A DNA stretch of 5,749 nt from Thermoplasmata archaeon (lineage in GTDB: Archaea; Thermoplasmatota; Penumbrarchaeia; Penumbrarchaeales; EX4484-36): the NCBI GenBank assembly GCA_021160765.1, contig JAGHBW010000018.1:1-5749 (forward strand), in the 5' to 3' direction. The notes under the pieces were generated by a model. The model did not search any database, was not told the DNA's origin, and saw only the letters and a program-made list of their open reading frames with translations. The stretch's first letter is position 1. Each line of letters starts with the position of its first letter. Positions 1-4,859 of the stretch are shown piece by piece. A program made the position numbers and the translations under genes.

Positions 1-1266
1 ATACCAGTCTCCTCTGAAGCTCTTCGCGTTGGCCTCAGGGTTCTTCCAGTACTCCTTCATGAGACCGGGTGGCCTCTCCGGCTTTATCCGGATGGCTATA
101 TTGCCCTCCTCCCCCACAGGAACCTCGTTTCCGTCGTCATCCAGTATCTTCACAACGTGCCCCAGCGTTGGCTTTCCCATGGAGCCGTACTTCACCGGGA
201 AGGCGCGGCAGTTCCCGATCACCGCCACAGTCTCAGATTGACCGTAGTAGTCGTATATGTCCAGTCCCGTTACCTCCCTCCACACCTTTATCACCTCAGG
301 ATTGAGCGGCTCACCGGCGGAGAGGGCGTGGCGGAGGGAGGAGAAGTCCGTTTTCCTGAACCTCTCATCCAGAATTATCATCCTGTAGGCTGTTGGAGGC
401 GCACAGAAGATGGTGACGCCGAAGTTCTCTATGATGCTGAGCACCTTTCCAGGGTCAAACCTCCCCTTCTGATTGAATTGAAGGACGGAGGCACCCAGCA
501 GAAACTGGCCGAAGAACTTCCCCCAGGCCGCTTTTGCCCATCCTGTGTCGGCTATGGTCCATATGAGGTCCGTTGGGTGGAGGTCCTGGCACATGTAGGC
601 TGTGGCGTAATGTCCTATGGGGTAAGCCTGGGTGTGAAGAACCATCTTGGGGTAGGATTCAGTACCTGAGGTGAAGAATATGAGGAAGGGGTCGGAGGAT
701 TTGGTCTTGGGAACGTCCTCCCTCTTGAGGTCTCCCCTAACCGCTCTCATAAGGCGGGGCATTGGCTCCCAGCCCTTCCTATCCCCATCAGCCAGGATCT
801 TTATCTTCAGCGTGGGCATCTCACCCTCCACCTCCTCCACCCTCTCAGCGAACTCCTCCGTTGTCACAACAGCCATAGCCTCTGCCTTGTTTATCCTGTA
901 ATGGATATCCTTCGCCGTGGACAGCGTGGGGGTGGGCATGGGGACCGCACCTATACGTATAAGCCCCAGCATCACAATGTAATATTCAGGGATCCGCGGG
1001 AGGAGCACCATCACCCTCTCTCCCTTCTTTATCCCCAGGTCCATGGCAACCCTTGCGAACTTCTTTGAGAGGTGGGAGAGGTCCCAGTAGGAGTGCTTCT
1101 GAAAGGACTCACCATCCGGTCCCACGGAGACCACCGCGAGTTTTGTCCTGTCCTCTGCCCACTTATCAACCACATCCCAGGCGAAATTATAATACTCTGG
1201 AACATCCCATTTGAACTCAGCGTATGCCTTATCATAATCCTTTATGTTCGGCTCCACATACTTCAT
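1..1266 (-). CDS. AMP-forming acyl-CoA synthetase, medium-chain/acetyl-CoA type (3' end off window)
   Basis: Adenylate-forming enzyme that activates a carboxylic acid with ATP and joins it to CoA through an acyl-AMP, in the cytoplasm. The frame is open for 422 codons and leaves the window. The family is usually about 550 residues, so the C-terminal swinging domain with its catalytic lysine is not visible. Seen: the phosphate-binding loop at residues 199-207 (TSGTESYPK), the stretch DTGWAKAAWGKFFG at 240-253 typical of medium-chain (ACSM-like) synthetases, the SAGEPLNPE segment at 316-324, and the adenine-site motif YGQSET at 341-346. The loop normally reads TSGTTGxPK, so the Thr-Gly pair is Glu-Ser here. 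ATG at 1266 is preceded by AGGTGA; an in-frame GTG at 1272 is an alternative. It is the last gene of the leftward series, 75 bp after the HAD gene, and may have its own promoter. Family is firm; acyl substrate (acetate, propionate, medium-chain or aryl) cannot be told. Confidence 0.9.
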   Translation of the reverse strand, partial: MKYVEPNIKDYDKAYAEFKWDVPEYYNFAWDVVDKWAEDRTKLAVVSVGPDGESFQKHSYWDLSHLSKKFARVAMDLGIKKGERVMVLLPRIPEYYIVMLGLIRIGAVPMPTPTLSTAKDIHYRINKAEAMAVVTTEEFAERVEEVEGEMPTLKIKILADGDRKGWEPMPRLMRAVRGDLKREDVPKTKSSDPFLIFFTSGTESYPKMVLHTQAYPIGHYATAYMCQDLHPTDLIWTIADTGWAKAAWGKFFGQFLLGASVLQFNQKGRFDPGKVLSIIENFGVTIFCAPPTAYRMIILDERFRKTDFSSLRHALSAGEPLNPEVIKVWREVTGLDIYDYYGQSETVAVIGNCRAFPVKYGSMGKPTLGHVVKILDDDGNEVPVGEEGNIAIRIKPERPPGLMKEYWKNPEANAKSFRGDWY

Positions 1267-1274
1267 TCTCTCAC
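1267..1274 (-). promoter_or_regulatory. Ribosome binding site of the acyl-CoA synthetase gene
   Basis: Read on the minus strand this is AGGTGAGA directly before the ATG. GGTGA matches the archaeal 16S rRNA 3' tail. Spacing to the ATG is short (about 3 nt), so the pairing register is not certain, but no better start lies nearby. Confidence 0.5.
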
Positions 1275-1291
1275 CTGCTCTACGGTTGTTC

Positions 1292-1330
1292 GGGGGGGTT
1301 ATTGAACATTGATTGATAAAACTTCCCCCC
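1292..1330 (-). promoter_or_regulatory. Possible promoter of the synthetase gene, flanked by G6 and C7 tracts
   Basis: The 75-bp gap between the HAD stop and the synthetase start is AT-rich in its middle. On the minus strand it contains TTTTATC at 1321-1315, a plausible TATA box that would place the start site near 1292 and give a leader of about 26 nt. The AT-rich part is bracketed by a G6 run (1330-1325) and a C7 run (1298-1292) that could pair in RNA around a 26-nt loop. The loop holds three TCAAT units. The TATA call is inference from spacing and composition. Confidence 0.35.
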
Positions 1331-1341
1331 ATCCCCAAGTT

Positions 1342-1998
1342 CTATTGTGTCACCCCAGAGTTAACATGAAGTAAAAGATCCACAGGGGACGACAGCACCA
1401 GATCCGACTCCTCCCTCAGAACCTTCCCCGAGCCATAGCCCCAGGAGGCCCATGCAAAAGGTATTCCGGCAGAGCGGGCAGCCTTCAGGTCAGAAGAGGT
1501 ATCCCCCACCATCCATATTGCCCTGCCACCCGTCAGCTCCTCAGACCTCAGGAGAAGGGAGGGGGAGGGTTTTGGCGCCGGCACCTCATCAGCTCCCAGT
1601 ACAACCCTGAAATAGCTCTTCAATTGAAAATTGTTCAGGATCCTCCTAACCGTCTCCCCCCTCTTATTTGAGACGGCACTTAAAACAAAGCCCTTCTTTT
1701 TCAGCTCTCTGAGCAGCCGCTCCACCCCGGGGTACCCCCTCCCCACCCCCGTGTACTTTGAAAAATAGATTCTTTTGTAGTCCTCCGCAACCCTCTCAAT
1801 CACTGCCTGATCCGTTTCATGGAGAACAGAGTGGAGGAAGAGGGTGAGTGATGGCCCCTCCTTCATTATCTCCTCAACCCTGCTCCAGTCTACATCAACG
1901 GAGTTCAATGAGAGGGCCTCCTCAAAGGCCCTCAGCATACCCTCCATGGTGTCCACCAGCGTCCCGTCCACGTCAAAGATAATAAGGGGGGACCTCAT
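1342..1998 (-). CDS. HAD-superfamily phosphatase, phosphoglycolate phosphatase-like
   Basis: Cytosolic hydrolase of 218 residues that removes phosphate from a small phosphorylated metabolite by way of an aspartyl-phosphate. All four HAD motifs are present in order: motif I DVDGT (D9 nucleophile, D11 acid/base), motif II VSNK (S110), motif III APKP (K143) and motif IV GDTSSD (D166, D170). The helical stretch at about 15-85 between motif I and the core is the C1 cap of the Gph/PGP type (subfamily IA). Length and order fit that group, which includes phosphoglycolate phosphatases, PPi hydrolases and sugar phosphatases; the substrate cannot be read from sequence. I chose ATG at 1998, which puts motif I eight residues in as usual. 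A TTG at 2022 would add eight residues, but it sits on an oligo-T run next to the previous stop. No Shine-Dalgarno sequence is visible before either start. Confidence 0.88.
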   Translation of the reverse strand: MRSPLIIFDVDGTLVDTMEGMLRAFEEALSLNSVDVDWSRVEEIMKEGPSLTLFLHSVLHETDQAVIERVAEDYKRIYFSKYTGVGRGYPGVERLLRELKKKGFVLSAVSNKRGETVRRILNNFQLKSYFRVVLGADEVPAPKPSPSLLLRSEELTGGRAIWMVGDTSSDLKAARSAGIPFAWASWGYGSGKVLREESDLVLSSPVDLLLHVNSGVTQ

Positions 1999-2020
1999 GG
2001 TGGGGGGATTGAAAGGAGAC

Positions 2021-2027
2021 AAAAAAA
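2021..2027 (-). terminator. Oligo-T terminator candidate after the DUF2330-like gene
   Basis: On the minus strand seven consecutive T residues follow 5 nt after the stop codon of the 3091-2033 gene. Archaeal RNA polymerase is known to terminate at T-rich runs in the non-template strand without needing a hairpin, so this could end or thin out transcription before the HAD gene. No paired stem precedes it. Confidence 0.4.
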
Positions 2028-2032
2028 GATGT

Positions 2033-3091
2033 CTACTTCCTCACGGCCCTTCTCCACAGGGCGTACATAACTGCTATTGCAGCAAGGAAGATTGAGAGGA
2101 CGATGACAATCTCACCTGCACCCATCAGTGGCGGCTGGTACACACCCTCTGACTTCATGTAGAGGTCTGGGTGGAAGCGGGAGTAGTCCACGTAGGCAGT
2201 CACGACGTATATCTGCAGATATCTTCTCAAGGGGAGCTTCGCCGCAGTTTCGTTTATCTCCCTCAGCTCCTCTCTACTCAGCGGGAGAACATCGTCAACG
2301 TTGAAGCCGTGCCTCTCTATCTTGTCTAGAGATAGCTCCTGATCAGTGATTATGAATAGCCTGACCTCACCCCACGTATCCCCCCCCGCAGATATATACA
2401 TTGGGTAGTAGAGTTTGGTTGTGTTAAAGGTGTAAACAACAGGTGGAACGCTCATGGTCGCGTAGTAATACTGAGTGGAGAGGTCAACGATGTCCAGTGA
2501 GAAGTAATTTATGTCATAGTTGAGATAGTGCTGGATCCTCTCTGAAAGTCCCTCAGGGATGGTATAGTTGTCCCCCTTTATCTCCCTAAAATACCTCTCC
2601 AGCCAGATCATGAAACCGTCCGTGTTCTCCACCCTAACCACAGTGATGTTGTGGATACCCACCATACTGTGAAACTCCACGTAAACCCCGGGGACGTTCT
2701 CATCCTCACCCACTCCAAGCCCACCCCCCTCCTTTTGGGATCTTTCCAGGCCGTAGAAGCTCATTCTGGCTCTCTTCTCCCTCAGAAGCTCGTTGAGCCT
2801 TTTGAAGGTCTTCTCATCAGCCAGTTTGATATCAGGCATGGAGGGAAGGGGCATTATCTCAACGGCCTTTAAATCGCTCAAATCGGTGCGGAAACCCCCC
2901 CGAACGTTGAGGTCTGTTGTCAGGTAGAGCATCTCAATCTCTCCATTCCACACAATCATGGCCTTCTGCTGCGGCTCGGAGAGATCAACATCAGGGTAGG
3001 GGGTCACCACACCTCTATCTGAAGTCGCCGGAGCGGGAAGAAGGGTTAAAAGAATACATGAGGCTGCTATAAAGAGTGCTATCCGCTTCAT
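2033..3091 (-). CDS. Secreted, membrane-anchored DUF2330-like protein of unknown function
   Basis: A 352-residue protein predicted to lie mostly outside the cell. Residues 1-23 form a signal peptide: Lys-Arg start, hydrophobic core, then PAPATS as a likely cleavage region. Residues about 326-346 are a single membrane helix followed by RRAVRK, which should stay inside, so the domain of about 300 residues faces outward on a C-terminal anchor. Four N-glycosylation sequons are visible (N148, N175, N223, N280), consistent with an archaeal surface protein. Near the N-terminus EPQQKAMIVWNGEIEML (39-55) and the PLPSMPD segment (81-87) resemble DUF2330 proteins, in which a short strand pair is followed by a VxPVPSxP-like loop. 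This is recalled family similarity, not a search. No enzyme motif is visible. The only cysteine (C12) is in the signal peptide. ATG at 3091 has no Shine-Dalgarno sequence, so the gene may be leaderless or translated from the mfnA message. Confidence 0.7.
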   Translation of the reverse strand: MKRIALFIAASCILLTLLPAPATSDRGVVTPYPDVDLSEPQQKAMIVWNGEIEMLYLTTDLNVRGGFRTDLSDLKAVEIMPLPSMPDIKLADEKTFKRLNELLREKRARMSFYGLERSQKEGGGLGVGEDENVPGVYVEFHSMVGIHNITVVRVENTDGFMIWLERYFREIKGDNYTIPEGLSERIQHYLNYDINYFSLDIVDLSTQYYYATMSVPPVVYTFNTTKLYYPMYISAGGDTWGEVRLFIITDQELSLDKIERHGFNVDDVLPLSREELREINETAAKLPLRRYLQIYVVTAYVDYSRFHPDLYMKSEGVYQPPLMGAGEIVIVLSIFLAAIAVMYALWRRAVRK

Positions 3092-3132
3092 AATTGTTGT
3101 TATGATTTAGATTCTATTTCAGGTTTTTGTTT

Positions 3133-4269
3133 CTAAAGTTGGATTAGCCCTCTGAAATCCCTCAGAAACTCCATCAAATGGGACCTCTTCACGTGAGGCA
3201 TAAGAACAAACCTCAGGGCTGGGGGTCTGCACACCTTTGAAACGTACCATCTCATCTCTTCAAGCCTTTTCTGAAGGCTTTCCGGGTCATCGGCTAGTGA
3301 GGCGAGCACATTTATTGTGGGCTCAACCACGTGCGGAAATCCCAGTTTTGTCAACTCCTTATCAAGGTACCTGGTGTTCCTCATACACTCCTCAACAACC
3401 TCCCTGTACCCCTCCCTTCCCATAAAGTTCATTACCGCCCATGTGGCCGCCACCGCGGCAGACGCTCTGGTTCCCGCAAGGGTATAGGCCATTGGCTCAG
3501 TGAGGTATGGGGATGAGACAGCAATTCTCTTGAAGCCCTCAATGCTGCGGAGGAGCAGAGCTCCGGAGGGGATCGTAGAAAGACCCATTTTATGTGGGTC
3601 CACCGTTATGCTAGACACCCCCTCCACCTCAAAGTTGTACTTTCTTGGGAAGTTCAGGAAGGGGAGGACAAACCCACCGAAGGCGGCGTCCACGTGCAGC
3701 GGGACGCCCTCCGGTATGACCTCAGAGATCTCCTCCACAGGGTCAACGGTCCCGAACTCCGTTGACCCTGCCACAGCAACCACGGATGTAATTGCCCCCT
3801 CCCCCACCTCCCTTATCCTCCTCCGAAGATGGTCCACGTCCATGACGTAATCCTCGGTTAGATCCACAGGAAGCGGCTTTAAATCCAGCAGTTTTATTCC
3901 CTTGTTTATTGAGAAGTGGGCGCTTCTGGGATATACAACGTACCTTCCACCGTTCCTCTTCTTCGCCAAATAAAGGGCAGTTATGTTCGCCTCTGTGCCG
4001 CCGGAGAGTATGTAGCCCTTCGGCTCCTCAAGTCCCATCAGGTTCCCTAAGGATTCAATAACCTCCCTCTCCATCTTCACCGTTCCAGGGTAGAGGCCAG
4101 GGTTTCCCAGATTGGCCTCTATAAAGAGCATGTGGGCCGCTCTGGCGATTGGGAGAGGCTCAGTGCACATGGACCCCAGCACTCTGCCCGATGAGAAGTG
4201 TGCGTCCTCCCGGTAGTGCTCAAGGAGCCTGCGAAGAACCTCCTTAGCTGAAAGACCCTTTTCACGCAT
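3133..4269 (-). CDS. mfnA: MfnA-type PLP-dependent L-tyrosine/L-aspartate decarboxylase
   Basis: Group II pyridoxal-phosphate decarboxylase of 378 residues, the normal length for MfnA. In methanogens the family makes tyramine for methanofuran; in other archaea it converts aspartate to beta-alanine for coenzyme A. Seen: N-terminal RxLGSMCTEPLPIA region (29-42), SGGTEAN phosphate-binding turn (89-95), SAHFS with PLP-stacking His118, HVDAAFGG with Asp194 contacting the pyridine nitrogen, DPHK with Schiff-base Lys227, and the AGTRAS segment at 265-270. All catalytic residues are intact. It heads the leftward series, 41 bp before the DUF2330-like gene. ATG at 4269 fits the family's conserved N-terminus; the upstream GGGAAGGG is at best a weak ribosome site. 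Tyrosine and aspartate activities are hard to separate by sequence. No methanofuran, CoA or methanogenesis gene is in view to decide, so substrate choice is open. The coding region contains a strong inverted repeat. Confidence 0.92.
   Translation of the reverse strand: MREKGLSAKEVLRRLLEHYREDAHFSSGRVLGSMCTEPLPIARAAHMLFIEANLGNPGLYPGTVKMEREVIESLGNLMGLEEPKGYILSGGTEANITALYLAKKRNGGRYVVYPRSAHFSINKGIKLLDLKPLPVDLTEDYVMDVDHLRRRIREVGEGAITSVVAVAGSTEFGTVDPVEEISEVIPEGVPLHVDAAFGGFVLPFLNFPRKYNFEVEGVSSITVDPHKMGLSTIPSGALLLRSIEGFKRIAVSSPYLTEPMAYTLAGTRASAAVAATWAVMNFMGREGYREVVEECMRNTRYLDKELTKLGFPHVVEPTINVLASLADDPESLQKRLEEMRWYVSKVCRPPALRFVLMPHVKRSHLMEFLRDFRGLIQL
3738..3770. repeat. Perfect 12-bp inverted repeat inside mfnA
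   Basis: Arms CAGGGTCAACGG (3738-3749) and CCGTTGACCCTG (3759-3770) are exact reverse complements separated by 9 nt. The mRNA could form a GC-rich hairpin here. It covers roughly codons 167-177, encoding the GSTEFGTVDP segment that lies between His118 and Asp194 of the enzyme. Confidence 0.85.
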
Positions 4270-4282
4270 TTAGACCCTTCCC

Positions 4283-4290
4283 TTTAAAAG
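4283..4290 (+). promoter_or_regulatory. TATA-like box for the four-cysteine protein and cbf5
   Basis: TTTAAAAG preceded by a C-rich flank. Counting about 26 nt from the box centre puts the start site near 4313 and gives a leader of about 27 nt before GTG 4340, enough to carry the Shine-Dalgarno sequence. The box is part of the near-palindrome CCCTTTAAAAGGG (4280-4292). Identified by composition and spacing only. Confidence 0.45.
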
Positions 4291-4304
4291 GGTTGATGGT
4301 AATA

Positions 4305-4314
4305 ACCTTTTAGT
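4305..4314 (-). promoter_or_regulatory. TATA-like box for mfnA
   Basis: Minus-strand ACTAAAAGGT. Its spacing predicts a start site near 4283 and a leader of about 13 nt before the mfnA ATG. The AACCTTTT on the plus strand here (4304-4311) forms an imperfect inverted repeat with AAAAGGGTT at 4286-4294, so the two divergent TATA-like boxes are symmetric. Confidence 0.4.
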
Positions 4315-4328
4315 TAACCTGCAGAAAA

Positions 4329-4334
4329 AGGTGA
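4329..4334 (+). promoter_or_regulatory. Shine-Dalgarno sequence deciding the start of the four-cysteine gene
   Basis: AGGTGA lies 5 nt before GTG 4340, a normal archaeal spacing. It overlaps the earlier in-frame GTG at 4331, for which no properly spaced site exists. This favours GTG 4340 as the true start. Confidence 0.55.
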
Positions 4335-4339
4335 AGGGC

Positions 4340-4855
4340 GTGAGCGAACTGAAAGTGATGCAGGAACTGATGACATCCGAGAGGATGAGCTATCTCAAGG
4401 TGACAATAGAGGGTGTTGAGATCTTTAACCACCAGGACCCCATGCACCTGAGGGCCATAATCCAGGCGCTTCAGGATTACCCCGGGGTTCAGGGGCTGGT
4501 CATAGGTGGGCTCAAGGAGACACTCATAAAGGACAGGGCGCTTGATCTTCTTAAGGAGGTGGCGGAGATAAGGAGGCTTCTTCAGAGGTACAGCACGACT
4601 GCCCAGCCCCCGGGGGGGGAGGATGGTAAGATCTCCGGGAAGTGCTCAAGGTGTCCCTCAAACCCGGAGAGGGTTTTCAAGGAGGCGCTTGAGGATTTTG
4701 ATAGGGATCCACTTAACTGGAAAGGTCTCAAAACATCGCTTAAGGGCAGGGGGCTGAAGCAGTGCGGGAGGTGTCTGAACAGCACTGAGGGGATTCTCAG
4801 AAGGCTTAAATCCACCTATATGGAGGCATTCAAGAGGATTGAGGTGCTGGGGTGA
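4340..4855 (+). CDS. Unrecognised small protein with paired CxxC motifs (putative zinc module)
   Basis: A 171-residue soluble protein with no signal peptide or membrane segment. I do not recognise a named family. Two parts are visible. Residues about 15-85 look like a small alpha/beta unit: strand YLKVTIEGVEIF, helix HLRAIIQALQDY, strand GVQGLVIGG, then a long charged helix to LLQRY. After a Pro/Gly-rich linker (about 86-99), residues 102-167 are mainly helical and carry CSRC (C102, C105) and CGRC (C142, C145), a spacing that suits one structural zinc site. The segment after the first pair, PSNPERVFKEALEDFDRDPLNW, reminds me of N-terminal regions of archaeal type II/IV secretion ATPases, but no Walker motif or ATPase domain is present, so this is a weak hint. 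GTG 4340 is preferred for its ribosome site; GTG 4331 would add three residues. cbf5 follows after 4 nt, so co-translation is likely. Confidence 0.75.
   Translation: MSELKVMQELMTSERMSYLKVTIEGVEIFNHQDPMHLRAIIQALQDYPGVQGLVIGGLKETLIKDRALDLLKEVAEIRRLLQRYSTTAQPPGGEDGKISGKCSRCPSNPERVFKEALEDFDRDPLNWKGLKTSLKGRGLKQCGRCLNSTEGILRRLKSTYMEAFKRIEVLG
4607..4619. repeat. C5-G8 homopolymer tract in the linker of the four-cysteine gene
   Basis: Five C residues run straight into eight G residues. They encode the Pro-Pro-Gly-Gly part of the linker between the alpha/beta unit and the cysteine module. The frame is intact across it. Such tracts are prone to slippage and to sequencing indels. Confidence 0.8.
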
Positions 4856-4859
4856 GGTG

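Noticed and set aside
157..669. Long plus-strand open frame opposite the synthetase gene
   Set aside because: It is antisense to a gene with clear family motifs, has no recognisable motif of its own, and reflects the codon bias of the real gene.
1999..2022. Eight-residue N-terminal extension of the HAD protein from a TTG start
   Set aside because: No usable ribosome site, start codon on an oligo-T run, and the family places the DxD motif close to the N-terminus.
3500..3850. Plus-strand open frame opposite mfnA
   Set aside because: Antisense to intact active-site codons of the decarboxylase; composition is Ser/Thr/Pro-rich, as expected for a shadow frame.
4280..4292. Near-palindrome CCCTTTAAAAGGG as a hairpin terminator
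   Set aside because: It lies between divergent genes, where no transcript ends, and it is better explained as a TATA box with flanks.
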